64,000 nt of DNA from Polytrichum commune (GCA_950295325.1 OX485808.1:20542527-20606526), one strand, 5' to 3'. Shown: positions 32,109 through 45,859, numbered from the stretch's first letter. Notes: generated by a model from the sequence alone, not told the origin. Translations and numbers: made by a program.

Positions 32109-35100
32109 ATGGCGCGGGAGTTCCACCTGCAGAAACATGTGGACTACATCAAGTCCCTGGATAAGGTCAGCAGTTGCGCAATTTATTCATCAGACTGTAG
32201 TTTATTTAACATGTGTGTTCGATTGCTTTTACTGGATCCAAAAGCGGCAGAGTAGAATTTGAGTGAGTGGGGTTTTGTGCTCTGTTTTGCAGAAAACGGA
32301 CTTCGATGCTGTGATGATGGAGCACCTCCGGATGAGCGGTGCTTACTGGGGGCTCACGGCTCTGGATCTCATGGGCCACCTTGGCGACATGAATGTGGAC
32401 GAAATTGTGACGTGGCTGCTTGGATGCCAGCATGATTGTGGTACTCCACGCTTCTAGAAATAACAATTCAATTTTTTTTTCCCACTAAAACAATGACCAT
32501 TCGAGAGCTGATCAATCAAATTGACGCCAACCCACCCATTTAACCTAACTAGAAGGGGGGCGATTGCATGTGCATCTCTCTCCCTCTCATGTGTAATTTA
32601 CCTTGGATTTTTTGAAGCTGTGGAAATCAATCCTCAGAGAGTGATCATCGAGGGTTTATACAGAGATTTTGGTGTTGCAGGAGGTTTTGGAGGAAACCAT
32701 GACCACGATCCCCACGTTCTGTACACTCTCAGTGCTGTACAGGTTCTGGCTCTGTTTGACAGGCTCGATGCGATTGATACCGAGAAGGTTGCTTCATGTA
32801 TCCTTATGACAGAGTCAAGAATGCATTTGGACTGGATCTTCTTTGGCTCCAATATATGCATGCACCAGGTGGATTAGGCAGATCTGCAATACAAATGGAT
32901 AGAAACCCTAATTTTTGAGCTTTAAGATCACACCTGTAGAAGTGAGGCTCCCCCTTATGATTCATTAAGAATCTTGCTTTGTGTAAGTTATGCTATGAAG
33001 TGGCTTTGCATGTCTGTACATAATTTCACGGTTCCCTCTTCCTATTTGTCACGGAGTGTACTGGCGTGAGATTAGTGTCCTCTCACTTTCCATGAATTGG
33101 AGCCCTGGCCACCTCTTATGGTATAGTTTTGATCTGAGTTCGATGTAGAGCTGTGAAACGAGCATTTGTTCCTTCATTCTTTAGAGATAACAGACATTGC
33201 AGGGTTGCAAAATGAAGATGGCTCCTTTGCAGGTGACGAATGGGGGGAAGTTGACACTCGGTATGTTCTACCTTCAGCCCTAGGTGGTCTTTTTTCTTCC
33301 TCTCTTGTACATTCCTGGGAGGAGTGTCATCGTATACCACCTGTAAACAACCTCCATGTCATAAGTTAGTCCATCTGCTTGACTTGGGAGTGTTTGGACC
33401 GAGCAATTAAATATGTGTTTCTCAAGCACTTAACTTGACTAATGGGCATCGGACAAAGTGAGCTCTAGATTGAGAAATTAAACTAAGAAAGCATGGATTC
33501 TATTGTTGAGCTGGAACATGTCTGTTCTAGGTATTGAGTCTTGTTTTCTATGTTTGGTTCTATGAAGGTATTACAAACAGCTCTATGCCTCAGTTTGTTC
33601 GAAAGAATTGCACAATTATACAACATGCACTCACATTGTTGTGTTGGAATTGAGGTCTCTGTACATATACTAAACTACAATTTGCTTGAGTCTTCCTGTT
33701 ACCTTGGGAAATGTAGCAGAAACTCAGGACTCACCTTGGGCTATTGGTGTATGTTTGTTTTGATTTCCATTTTTTAAAAATTTATTATGTGATCCATTCC
33801 TTTCTCTGGCTTTAGATGAAGTATGTAACTCTAGAATCTCTGGATCACCTATTCCTCCTCATGCTTATTTTGTTAATTACTGGTTACCTTCGTCCGTGAG
33901 TGTTGTCTGAACCTTGATGCTCACAAGGATATCTTACCTCTGCATATAACTGTAACCAAGTAGGGTATTTTGCTCCTTGAGGAATCTAATAGTACGCATC
34001 AAATGGCATTTTGCAACAGGTTTTCTTACTGTGCACTCTGCTGCCTCTCACTGCTGAAACAACTCGACAAGGTTGATGTGAAGAAGAGCACTGACTTCAT
34101 TGCCACCTGCAAGAATTTTGATGGTGGTTTCGGCTGCACTCCAGGCGGGGAGTCACATGCAGGCCAAAGTATTCATCTGGACCCAGTTTCTGGCCTTTCA
34201 AGCATACTGGTTTTCCAGGTCTGACTGTATCATTTAGAATGGAAAAAAATTCTATCTGCATTTGGGAGCTAGACATGGATGCTGAATGTGCTATGGTTCT
34301 GAGGTTGCTGGCAGGATAGTGTTCTGGCTCAAGCTGGAAGATGAGTTTCCAGGCAGTCTTCATGTCCCATAGGCTAGACCAAGTAATTTCGAGCTGCTGT
34401 TTTGTGCAGTCTTTTGTTGTGTGGCAGCCCTAGCAATAGGCGGTGCTCTCCATCACGTAGACAAAGATTTGCTGGGCTGGTGGCTATGTGAACGACAAGT
34501 GAAAGCTGGTGGGCTAAACGGTCGTCCTGAGAAATTGCCTGATGTAAGTTGTCTGACCAAAAGTTGTCTTATGCAAACCCCAGAAGGGAGTCTTAAGAGG
34601 ATAACTTGGAGTCTCTCTGGTCAATTGAGGTTTGTTCACATTTTTGCATGTCGCTTTGTACTACAATTCGTGTGATACTTGGGACTTACTAATATAAGAA
34701 ATGTGCATCGTCTAGGTCTGTTATTCGTGGTGGGTTCTTTCAAGCTTGGTCATCATAGACAGGGTGCATTGGATCGACAAGGAGAAACTCTCAGAATTTA
34801 TACTTGATTGCCAGGTAGTGCACCCCCTTGTCCTCATGGCATAGCCGATTGCCCTTTTCTTTCAGACATCCATCTGTAGATCTGTATCCTGCAAGTGAGA
34901 AGATCTGTTAATTGCTATAGGAGTGTTCATTCACAGGATTTTCAAGATGATTTTATATATTGCTAAACCAATATTTTTGTTACTTCAGCAGCAAGCGATT
35001 GAAAGGTGACAAAATCTTACATTTCTTTGACGTTTCATGATAAGCAGGACCCCGAAGCAGGAGGGATATCAGACAGGCCGGACGATGCAGTTGATGTCTT

Positions 35101-36342
35101 CCATACGTTCTTCGGAGTAGCAGGTACTTGCTCTTAAAACTCTGTTTTCAAGGAGCGTTGGAGGTGTCTGGTCTAGTCTGGTATCAAGAAGTTTCTAGTG
35201 TCAAGCCATAGACATTGAGCAAGCTGATAAATTCTGTGCAGACCCAAGTTCATGAGTCATCTATGTTTGCATGAACACTCAGGGCCACTTTTACAATTTG
35301 GCCAAGGGACTTGACTATGAGATGGTGAGGCCCTTAGAATTCATCCCAAGTCCGTATGATGGAAAATTTGAACTGAAGTTTATCTGGTCAGGGGCCTCCA
35401 CACGTAGTGAGAAGACATCCTCGACCGGGCTCTCAACTGAATGCTACTTCATTACCATCCTGTTCATATGGCCCCTTCTACAGAAAAAGTTATAATAAAT
35501 CAAGGGTTGTGAGATTTTTAAGAGTCACACTCTCCCGATGTTGGGTTGGACCCACCTTTTTGAGGTGGGCTTGATGCAAAACCCAGTAGACCCTGAAACA
35601 TGATCCATTACATGCCATGTAGGACTCCATTTGAGGTAGAGAATCCTCTTTCGGTTACTATTCTTATTAGGATATCTATATCGTCTGGTATGTGGTTTGG
35701 TGTGGCTCCAAGAACGGATACCAAAAAGACATGTTATAAAAAGAGATATTGGGGGACCCGTATTACCATTTAATGAGCACGAGAATCTTCTTCTTGATAT
35801 GAATAAGATATTATGAGCTCCGAAAATGATGAGAAAAGTGACTACGGCCCCGATTTGGATTTGTTGACCATCTTGTACTGAATGCTTGTTTCATATCCTA
35901 GGAGAAGTGGGCTAGTAGGAAAAAAGTAACCATTTAAGACCCATCCACCTTGGGTTTACCATCCATTCTAACATTCTTGGTCAAGTAGGTCCTCAAACAC
36001 TTGGGTAAAGTAAAGAGAAGCAAAGTGGCATTTTACACCAATGAGAGATTCTAGATTTCAATGGTGACGGGCCTTCACGCTCTGGTGTAGAGTGCCCCTG
36101 ACGGGTTTTTGTTGTTGAGTTGGTAGAGGGTTGCAACTATGAGAACAGCTTCATTCCCATACTCATGATTTGTGTGGAACTAAAAGGTTGCGGAAATTGT
36201 GTTCTGTTCAGGGCTGTCTTTGCTGGAATACCCGGGACTGAAGGCTATTGATCCTGTGTATGCGCTTCCGGTGGATTTGGTAGACCAAGTATTTTATGGT
36301 CATGCCAAGGGGTTGTCTCCACAAGAGTCACTTCCCTTTTAG
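32109..36342 (+). CDS. RGTB: Rab geranylgeranyl transferase (type II) beta subunit
   Basis: Nine exons: 32109-32165, 32293-32440, 32681-32797, 33194-33260, 34020-34168, 34410-34543, 34716-34814, 35048-35123, 36212-36342; 325 aa, all phases consistent. The family length is 310-330 aa. The catalytic beta subunit acts with RabGGTA and REP in the cytosol, adding geranylgeranyl groups to C-terminal cysteines of Rab GTPases. The prenyltransferase alpha/alpha repeats are visible ([59 protein letters not shown]). The zinc ligands are D224, C226 (LPDVCYSWW) and H276 (VFHTFFG). Exon 4 must start after 'gataacag' to give YIAGLQ. Intron 8 holds a MITE of about 0.8 kb. The gene is convergent with the ATP-citrate lyase gene downstream. 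Confidence 0.95.
35283..36105. mobile_element. MITE-derived sequence in the last intron of RGTB
   Basis: The left part begins 'agggccacttttac' and the right part ends 'ggtgtagagtgcccc'. The middle (35490-35640) matches family D at 6650-7120 and the copy near 56950-57210. Flanking TCA/TGA triplets do not form a clean duplication, so ends are approximate and the block may be composite. The insertion leaves the splice sites of exons 8 and 9 intact. Confidence 0.5.
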
Positions 36343-38895
36343 ATTCAGACTTTCCAATATTCTATTTGTAGATGATGGCTAGAATCTTTTGGTGACATTG
36401 AGCAAGCCGAAAGATTCTGTGTGAACAGGTGTAACAATCTAAAGTATTTTGAGCATGTAAGCTCTTGTTAATATAAATCCAAGGTTCTCAAAAGAGGAAG
36501 AGGTTTTTAGTCATCTTAGGTCTTTGCTCCTGATCCCATTCAAGAGACAGATGGATTTGAGGAGCGATGTGTCAAGAGCAGATAGCAAAAGTTAAAGTAA
36601 AATTGATACCTCATTGATATGCTAATTATGGTAATGCAATGACAAATTATTGTTGGTATTTACCTAGTAGGGTTTGCTTAATTCTCATATAGTTTAATTG
36701 GTTTTTTTTTTTGTATAATTTTTTTCCTATCTATATGGCTCATTCGGTGATTTATTTTAGTGATGGATTTTGGAGGGAGGTTATCACAAAGATCTGTTAA
36801 GAATGAGGTCATTCCACGTACAACTATGATGACATAGTTTTGAATTTATTTCTACTATATGAAAATATGAGGGTAAGGTTTCTTGCAGTGTTCTGTAGGT
36901 ATTTGATTTTGTTAGTAACCCTTGGTTTCAATTTTTGAAAAAAAATTAGAAGCAAAGAGCCTTTGTTTCCGGGGTTTGAGAGTTTTCACAATAAAAGAAC
37001 TTCTGGACCAAGTTATTTTAAGAAATTCAATGATCCGGTGCTTTTCATGAAAGAACCGACAAAACAACTGGTGGTTTCCTAGAAGGTCGTTTTACTAGGT
37101 TTTGATGTTCAGAGAACCATGGTGATGAATAAAGTCTGATCATTTGAAAATTGAGAACCACGTTTATAAAGTTAAAGAATGTGCCCTGATGATCGGCAGG
37201 GGTTTGGTGCCAATTTTAATACGTACAACAAATTGGTTTCTTGTTTGCAATATAGAGGAATTTTGTAGGGATAAGAGAATAGTGTCAAGCCAAATGCTAC
37301 ATGATGGATTTTTCCTCATTCAATCTTGAAGGATTTTTCTTGTTTTTAGATTATCCCAGGGTACTTTGATATTTGTCGTCAAACAGTGCCAACATTGATC
37401 TTTGAAATTGTCAAATCTTAAACTTTGCCTTCCCTTCCTTTCAATGCAAGTCATTAAACTACTATGTAACTACCCCACTAAGTAACGCAATTTTGATGAT
37501 AGTGAATTTCTCATTAATTCTAAAAAGTCATGACAAAATTAAACACTAAAAGGAACAATCATTTCATCTTTCATGGAACAAATACTACAACACCCTGCAA
37601 TAACATCAACAAACTGCTCACGCTATGTACACCTTTCATCATACAATGTGCAATAATAGGTCTACATATAACTCACCATTACATTACAGTCACTGTAGTT
37701 TTAAAAATTCTATGAATAACGCTTTTGGTGGGGCCATGAGAAAACATCCAGTGGACCATGGTATGTAGTGTAATTGTGGGGAGGAGGACTACACCCAAAA
37801 GTTTCCAACAACACAAGTGTGTCACATGTTCTTTGCAATGACAAACTCATCCATCATTTCACTCAACTACATGCTGCTCTCTCATGGCAGCTGAAGGCCT
37901 ATAGTGACATCTTTATTTCCAATTCAATTCATATATTGCAAGTATTGGTGAAACCAATAACCAAATGACAACCAAGTAACTTAATCGAGGTGCTCTGATG
38001 AATTTTCTGATAGCTAGCCAAGGGCAACACATAAACATATGGAATATGATCTACGAACTTCGTGAATTCACATTTTTGTTGGAATCTTCTAGCTCCTAGC
38101 ACTTTGGATGTTTCGAACTTATACTGAAAATAATTCAACCTCAAACTGCACACATCCACATGGTTCAATTTGTCTGGAATGCTTTCGATCTTCCTCCACA
38201 AATTCTCAAAGTCCATACAACATTTTTAGGGTGTTTGGAGCAAATTGTGAGCATCTAAGCTCTTGTTCATATAAATCCAAGGCACTCAAAAGAGGAAGAG
38301 GGTTTTGGTCAGCTTAGGTATTTACTCAAAAGATAGATGGATTTGACGAGTGATGTGTCAAGAGTTACTTGGATGTATTATGGTTGCCAGTTTGTCTCTT
38401 CAAACTTCTTACATCGACCTTTCAACATCCATGCCTTCAGGAAGGAAATCAATCACATGGGTACTTGCAATTTGGGTAGAAAACCACCAGTTGGAGGAAT
38501 TTCCGCTCACAAAATGCACATCGTTTATGAAAAATGGATACAGCAGCAGACCTGTTGGCTTGGAACTAAACCACGACAACTATCCCAACTTATCAAAATG
38601 ATGGCAATCTGGGAAAAGAGTACCTACCTAGCACAAATTTAAGACACTGCATCAAGTACCTTCGAAACTAAAGACTCTTAGATTGATATAAGACTGCTGG
38701 GCTGGGAAACTCCCTTGAGGCCCTGCAAAAGAATAAGTTCCCCTAACTGTCCACAATGCACCATTTCAGTGGTATTTTGTGTCTATTGTATATGGGATTT
38801 GCACCGGACTCTGTGTGTACATGATGCTAAGAGAAATAGGGCTCTTGACTCCTTTCTTTATAGCCGAATAACTTAATGAATTTTTTTTGCATCTA
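36343..38895. repeat. Intergenic region with two family E repeat copies
   Basis: 36450-36590 (truncated) and 38245-38690 (longest) share 'aagctcttgtt.atataaatc' and 'gatggatttga' with each other and, inverted, with 30412-30635. The rest, 36600-38240, is AT-rich without supported genes. It separates the convergent RGTB and ATP-citrate lyase genes. Confidence 0.55.
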
Positions 38896-41800
38896 TCAGT
38901 ACTTTGTGTAGAGGACATCTTCCCATGGGTGGCGGTACAGGGGCTGCTTCAAACGCTTTTGATCGAATGTGTGGCTGCACATCAGAAACACAGCACATTA
39001 TTAGGAACATGTAAGGAAGGTATTTGGGCCTACCGTGGGCACTTCCAACTCCAGACAATTTTGGACACTTGATCGGCTCAGGATTTGTCTTATCCAGTTA
39101 GCATTTGTGAATCACACAGATTTTCATTTTGAGTTTCAGGATCGGAGATAAGATGAAAAAACTATAGGAGGTCAAAGTGAAGATTCTCTTTCTGTTTAAG
39201 TGATCACATAGGCCCTTTCCATTGTGACACCTATTGAACCTAGAATGGTTAACATATTCTGAGCATATAATCCGATCTCATTGTAACATGTGTTTATTGA
39301 GTGTTTGTTCTCAACTAAAAGGCTTTGCCATATAACTGACCAGTCAAATATAGGTATCCAATTACGAAGAGTGATCAATGAAGGCCCACATAAGGCTCAC
39401 GTACGTTAAAAAGTATAATTCTAAGAATCAAATTGATTGATGTAGATACATACCCAATTAAACCAATGCTCCTTGCAAGAACAAAAAGGCCATTTAGGTA
39501 ACCAATCTCGATGATTTCATCGATTTCTTGCTGTGTGAACATCGCACAACTTGATAGCAGATCCAGGAAGAGGGATCCGATACAACCATCAACATTCAAG
39601 ACCAGGTTGTTGGCTTTCGTGAGAGTGTATGTCTCCACAGTCACAGCATACTCCATGTACTTCACAGCTGGAAACTGGGAGCGTGCATATTTTTGCAGGA
39701 GCTCCACTCTCTTGTCACGGTTGTCACGACTCTTGATCCTGCTCAAGAAACAGATGTGATTTACTTTTGGTACTAATCTAAAATGAGTAGACCATAAGCA
39801 CGAAAATTGCATAAGATAATAAGACTTACAACGTAAGCAAAAGCTGTCACAGGTGGATGGATCAAACCAATCTAGTACACTTCTCTGGTGAATGAAATTA
39901 TTTAATTGTTGAACTAGAATGGGAGTTCAAATGATCAGAGGTGGATATGGTTTTGTACCTGTGACCAATGCCAGGAACACGGATGCCCTTCTTCTTCATG
40001 GTTTCTACAAATTCATAAGGAGATAAGCCCCTGTCATGAGCATCCTTGAAGTAGCGGGCGGCATCATCAATAGCTCCACCAAAGCGGGGGCCAATCGTAA
40101 GCAATCCTGGGTTGCAAAAGAATAAAATCTGAATGTCATGAATATCGAACACAAGTACAACCACTGAATGAAGACTGAACGACAAAAGTAGAGCACTGCG
40201 AACACTGTGAACACTTAAGAAGCCAGAATGAGGGACATGTACCAGATACAAGACTCGATACCAAGTCTTTTCCTGCACGCGCTGTCACAATCGTATTATG
40301 TGCCCCAGACACAGCAGGGCCATGGTCGGCACACATCATGATACACATCTGTAAAGCAACACACACCATGTTGGAAAAGTGCCTCAGAATTGTTCAAAAA
40401 GATTATGTAGAGCTTCTCGAGCAGAAAATAAGAACGACTGACAATTTTGGAAACATCGTGAGAATCAAAGAAATAAGAGCAAACCAAACGCCTGGCCAAC
40501 GAAAATATCATCCAAGAAAGATTTGTACCTCGATAAATTTGGTGCAGTAGCGAGGCAAGCTGCGTTTGAACCACAGAAGTGAGATAACGTCACCAATACT
40601 ATAGTCCTTCTCAATGATAGTGGACATGGCAACTCCTGCATAAGTTGGCTCCTCACCTGTACAAGCATGGATGTAATAGGAAATAAGTACACATGAAGCT
40701 CGCTCAAAGTGAGGGAATTGGATGCCGTTTATGACAAACTATGGACTGCTGCATCTAATTGTGACTTGAACATAGGAAGCCTAGAGAGCAACTTCCGATA
40801 TACAGCTAGGTTGGAGTTTACTGTCTGCATGAGGAGCGTATCTGAACTATGTACCTCTATCATCACAGATAGTAGAAACAATATGTGTTGGCGCGCGCAC
40901 TTTCCCACTCTTGATGGCAACATTGAGGTCTTCAGGAACTGTGGGCGGGATGGTGTCCTTCACTGGCGAAATAACTTTCTTCTCCACCTGGAAGGACATG
41001 AATCACTGAACACATAAGACTCTCTCTCTCTCTCTCCATGAGAAGCTATTGACTATCTACAAAAAGGAGTACGCCAAAATGGTACTACAAGGGAAATTTA
41101 CAGTGACAGTATAAAAGTAGTCTCCACCAGCCAAGCAAAATAGTGAACCTTTCAAGGTACGAATGCAGCAGCTTAAATTACCAGCATCTGGTACGTGGCC
41201 TTGATAGTGGCCTCCAACCCCTCAAAAGATGTCGGAACAATGGCTCCAGCATCTGCCAATGCTTTGTTCTTGCCTTGAGCAGACTCTTCATCTCCACCGC
41301 TCTTGGCACCCTGCAAATCCACTCTGAAATATCACTGCACAGTAGACTAGCAGATGCATTTATTGAGACCAAATATGCTTCCAAAATTTAAGGATGCTCT
41401 AGATAAAAAGAAACTCAGATGGCTGCATCCAACACTGAAGAAAAAAAGGTGCTTGATGATAGAAGAGCTTACAGCATGGCCAAACTGGACTTCTGATTTG
41501 AAGAGGCGAGCACAGGTGCCACTAACCCAAGCCACAACTGGCTTGCTGACCTTTCCTTCTTTGAGTGCATCAACCAACGAATACTCATCCCGACCACCCA
41601 ACTCTCCCAAAACAACAATAAGTTTGATCTGTTACCCCATCCACAAAAAATGTGTTAATTTCCAAGAGAGAGAAGCCTGGTATCAGATCAAAACTAGCTG
41701 TTTAAAATTCATGTAGTCGTTTGTAAAAGCTTTTCTGCTTTGTGGAGCTTCACTGGATGGAAATGACTTCAAAACAGGTGCGCTGGTACCTGAGGAATGT

Positions 41801-43885
41801 TGTTGAAACGCAAAACATGGTCTGAAAGTGTAGACCCAGGGTACACATCTCCACCAATGGCAATGCCTTCATAGAGCCCATCTGTGACACGAGCGAGCAC
41901 ATTGTACATCTCGTTTGACATACCCCCCTGCTCGTTACAAACAAGTTAGTTGAGAAGGTATCAAGAAACAGTCAATTAATCAGCAGTTCTGCAAGGGGAA
42001 ATGAAAGAGATTCTCATTGGGTTTACTCCTGTAGTTCAGTTGCTCAGAATTCACAGGAATCCACAATCAGACTAATACAGCTCAATCGAGCCAGGAAGCG
42101 TGCTAAGATTCACAAACAGTTGAGCACTATAGACTAACAAAGAATGGTGGTCCATGGAGCTACATCTTGCAATGTGAATGAAAAACTTACAGATTTAGAC
42201 ACAAATCCAACAGACCCTGGTCTGTACAATTTGCAGTGGATAATATTGTCTAATGTGCCAGCTGTATCTCCAATTTTGAATGCACCCGCCTGAATGCCTC
42301 CAACTGTGGAAGGACCAAGAATCACCTACACAGTGCACGCCTCATCAGGGATAAATTATTTTACCGAGTCCTCACATGCTCAACGAAGGGAGAACAGTAA
42401 TAATCAGCTGCCAAATCACAAAAAGGCAAGCTCACCAACCTGGAAGACAGCAATTATGATGGGCCTGATAAGGGGCATCCAAAGGAGGCTCTAGCGAGCA
42501 ACATAAAGATTTGGCCACTTGATTGATCAACTTGAGAAGGTTATTTTAGTACCTTGTTGTTGGCGCGAGCATATGCAATCAACCTTTTGGCATCTGCTTC
42601 AGGAACACCCTCGGCAATGATTGCAACCACTTTGATTGTTGGCTGCTTAAGCGCCTCCATGGAAGACGAATATGCACTGCAAACGCACAATGATTTGGTC
42701 ACTGCAGTTCCAGCATTGTAAGTAAGAAGCGCAAAAAGTGTGCTACGACCAATCTTCCATATGTATCCATCCAACAGCTCTATCATGTAGTAGTGCTGTT
42801 CCAAGCAGACTTACCTGCGAAAAGAGGCAAAATTGATGAAAACATCTGCAGTTGGATGGATCTTGCAGGCAGAGGGAATGCTGCCAATCAAACAAAATAA
42901 ATGAGTCAGTCTGAAAGTCCAAAATGAGGTTAGCCGAACAAATGCCATCCAGTAGGGGTAGAGATACGTTCCAGAAGTAAACTTAGTAGGAAAGAAACAC
43001 TTTTAGGTCTTGGGAGCACACCTGCCATGGACTGGCACAGCAATTTCCTCTTGTCCGAAGAATAACTTCTGGAAGCCATCAGAGCCTGGATTGATTACTC
43101 CAGCAACAGATGGGGTTTCTCTTCCTGTGTCACAAGTGAAAATCCCAACATAAGCTGCAACGTTTCCAACAATTATCTGCTTACAACAGTAGACCTAGAA
43201 TTATCTCTTTGTCGCCTGACCACTGAGAACACCTAAGGGCCAACAAAAAAATGTGAACACATCGAAGCGACCTATTTAAATATTCTCGTGATCAGGATTC
43301 TTGACGAAGCCTCACTTGTGGAGTAGGAACGTCAGTTTCAGAAGAAAGAGCCACCGGATCTCCTCACAAGGTGCACATTTTATAGACATTCTACCTCTAG
43401 CCATTGTCTACCCATCAGACATCTAACATGGTGAACGACAAAACAGATGAGATGCAAGGAGGCAATTTAGAAAGGAACGAAGGCAGACATGTGATGGCTG
43501 TGTCATGAAACGCATTTATTGCAGATAGAAGTTCAAGAGATACATTTTCCTTGAATACCTTTTTCAGAAAATGTGACATTACATTTCCGCCAACAACATT
43601 GAAGTGACTCGATTGACATTGCTTTGTCTTTTTAAGCTTCCGGACAGAGGGACTGTTCTTCGCGAGAAGGAAGGAGGAAGGAAAGCAGAGAAAGTGCTTG
43701 GCAATTGAAGGAGAAAGTTGGAGAGGGACATTTGCGACTTGTGACTTCAACGATATACAGGCAGCTCGACAGAAAATATTCTTACCGCACAAGAAGTCGA
43801 AATCGAGCATGCGCTGCACGGGGCTCTGTTTGTAATTGTAGAACAGAGCCTGCGTTGTCCGCGAGAACAACTGACCTGTCGACAT
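38896..43885 (-). CDS. ACLB: ATP-citrate lyase subunit B (ATP-citrate synthase beta chain)
   Basis: Fourteen exons (minus): 43786-43885, 43022-43124, 42815-42880, 42553-42676, 42191-42325, 41790-41927, 41473-41628, 41182-41310, 40855-40987, 40529-40656, 40243-40348, 39959-40106, 39454-39738, 38896-38974; 609 aa, against 608 in Arabidopsis. With ACLA it forms the cytosolic enzyme that converts citrate, CoA and ATP to acetyl-CoA and oxaloacetate for fatty-acid elongation and isoprenoid synthesis. The CoA-ligase part shows QFGHAGAKSGG, whose His (about 273, end of exon 7) corresponds to the phosphohistidine. The citrate-synthase-like part shows [13 protein letters not shown] and GIGHR. The start is ATG 43885 ([12 protein letters not shown]); the upstream in-frame GTG is not used. 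The end is YTKY-stop. The last intron (38975-39453) holds a repeat, and a (CT)n run lies near 41020. Confidence 0.97.
39130..39400. repeat. Dispersed repeat (family F) in the last ACLB intron
   Basis: The sequence around 'gatcacataggccc' and 'cattgtaacatgtgt' recurs at about 49180-49420 ('caatcacataggccc', 'cataacgcatgtgt') and about 52520-52740. The order of blocks is the same in all three. It is non-coding, and no terminal repeats are clear. Confidence 0.55.
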
Positions 43886-43999
43886 GGCGCTCACGGTTTC
43901 AAATCCTCCTCCCTCCCTTCCTTGATGTCTCTACCTAATGCGCCTCCAAGTCATGCAGCAAATTGCCGCACATAGATCTGCAAGAAAAAAGAATTCGTG

Positions 44000-44470
44000 T
44001 TTCAGCAACAAGAAACTACTTCAGCTGATACCAGCTTCGCTTCTGCTTTAATCCATCAACGAATGGCACAACTCAAGCTCTACCATTCCTGTTGAGATAT
44101 CCTCTGCTCCAATGAAATTCAAAGCCATTTCAGAACTTTAACACTACCAATTAAGCATGTTTCAGCAACAAGCAAGTAATTCAGCTAGCACAAGCTTCAC
44201 TCCCGCCTTAATCCATCAACGAATTCACAACTCAATCTCTACAATTCTTAATGAGATATTCCCTGCTCCAATGCATTTCGAAGCCAATTCAGAACTTTAA
44301 CACTAGCAAGCAAGCATGTTTCAGCAACAAGCAATTTCTTCAGCTAGCTAACAAAAGCTTCACTCCCGCCTTAACTTAATCCATAAACGAAATGCACAAC
44401 TCAATCTCTACCATTCTTAATGAGATATCCCCTGCTGTAATGAAATTCAAAGCTGCTTTTAACACTAGCA
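44000..44470. repeat. Three tandem units of about 160 bp in the ACLB leader
   Basis: Units begin with 'tttcagcaacaag' at 44000, 44160 and 44319 (periods 160 and 159). Each contains 'cttcagct' or 'attcagct', 'taatccat.aacga', 'ctctac.attc' and 'actttaacacta'. The third unit is shortened. The units are roughly 85 percent similar. They lie entirely within the putative leader intron. Confidence 0.85.
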
Positions 44471-44509
44471 ATAATCATCCACATATACTTTTCTCCTCGC
44501 TATGCTACA

Positions 44510-45010
44510 GGTCCCGCAGCTCAATCAGCACGCTCTGGACCATATAATAACCGCAATGCTCCCAATTGCGCATCAAAGCGTCCGGTTGCGTATATAATTG
44601 CGAGATGCGAGGACTGCCGTTCTTTGTAAAGCAAAAGCTCATCATTTCCACGTTATTACCTACGTGCAAAGATTATTGTTATACGCGTTCCTTACCTCGC
44701 CTCAGCACACTGAACACCAAATTAACGACCAGAATGCTCCCAAGCTCGCAATAAAGCTATAATTCTACTACAAGTCCTAAAGACGGTAGTACTTATTTCT
44801 TTTCAGGAGAATTGATCGTTTATACTCATTCCAGCACGGTGCTCACTAAAAAGAAAGACCACAAACGATCCAATTTCGCAAGAACACCTCCTAAGGAAAA
44901 CGGAATGCCTTTCGTTATGTCGTATCTGTTACCTCGTCCGACAAGGATTCACTCCAGATTACAGCTAAAATGCTCCCAGGTCTCGCGATTAAACCTCCTA
45001 CAGCAACCAC
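44510..45010. repeat. Second, more diverged set of about three repeats in the ACLB leader
   Basis: The core 'aatgctccca' followed by a 'cgca' or 'cgcga' variant and 'aa(a/t)' recurs at about 44556, 44732 and 44969. Each core is preceded by an AT-rich or 'ccagatta'-like stretch and a 'ctcgcc/ctcgtcc' block. Spacing is about 176 and 237 bp. It adjoins the 160-bp array. Confidence 0.5.
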
Positions 45011-45074
45011 AACTCCGCAAAATGGAAGAAGAAAAAAAATCGTTCGTTCTTCCTGCACAGAGGAGCTTTTTACA

Positions 45075-45330
45075 GGTTTGTTTCCTTGTTCGAGAGCTAT
45101 GGAGAAGCAGAACAGGGATCAGCGGGCGGGCGAGTGTGTTAAAGGAGGAAAAGCGATCTCCGCTCCATGCTTTGGCGCTTGTGTCGTAAAGGGAAGCGCG
45201 AGAAGTCCACAAAGGAGGGCTGCAGGGGTCAGGGAGGACGGGCGACGACGGGGGGCGGCCCGGGTGAAGACCGGGTGACCCGACCCGGTCGCTGGGCCCC
45301 ACGTGAGACTCAGAAAGTCTTGCCTCTGAT
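45075..45330 (-). promoter_or_regulatory. GC-rich promoter or first-exon region of ACLB
   Basis: A sharp G+C and CpG rise (gacgggggg, ggcccgggtgaagaccgggt, cccgacccggtc) borders the leader of ACLB, surrounded by AT-rich DNA. It is the likely transcription start region of the minus-strand gene. Overlapping frames on both strands are treated as composition artefacts. Confidence 0.45.
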
Positions 45331-45859
45331 GATTTCAGAACTTCAAGAGTCCATCATTGAGTCACCTGGCATTGTGGAGGCTCCTTTAATAAATGAGCCT
45401 CGCCATCATTGACCTGTCCATGAATAACATTGCATGTCAATTTATTCTTTATTTTCAACATTCTAGGCGACCCAATTTTATGGGTTCCAACATTCTAACT
45501 TACTTTACAAAAATCCCCTCCTTCTTTTCAAATCAAATTGTATGTTTTTGTTTGTTTGTTGTAGAAAGTTATTTGATCGGCGCATAACATCATTCAAATC
45601 CATAATGGTCTTCTGTGGGATGGACAATATTCCACATAATATGCCTCACATTTAGTCTGAACATGGGGAATATTCCATGGACTATTGTAGGTCCCATAGA
45701 ACACTCTTATGTGTTCCAACTAAGGTCCATGTTAATTACGGGTCCGGGCCGTCCAATGGGTTGCATGGAATTTAGTTTTTAGGGTTGACATTTGTGGTGT
45801 TTATTGTCACATTGGGAATTATATGAATCTTTACTTTGCCATGTCAAGAGCTAGAAGAC

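Larger units (their letters stand above)
43978..45073 (-). other. Probable 5'UTR intron of ACLB
   Basis: An acceptor with a long pyrimidine run (TTTTTTCTTGCAG) ends at 43978 on the minus strand. A plausible donor (AACCT|GTAAAA) lies near 45073. Plant metabolic genes often carry such leader introns, which can raise expression. No transcript evidence is available, and another donor is possible. Confidence 0.4.

Noticed and set aside
44000-44470. CRISPR-like array
   Set aside because: Units are about 160 bp, contiguous and diverged, in a plant gene leader; there are no short repeats with unique spacers.
44949-45412. Overlapping long ORFs on both strands in the GC-rich ACLB promoter region
   Set aside because: High G+C lowers stop frequency; the translations are low-complexity Arg/Pro/Gly and differ in every frame.
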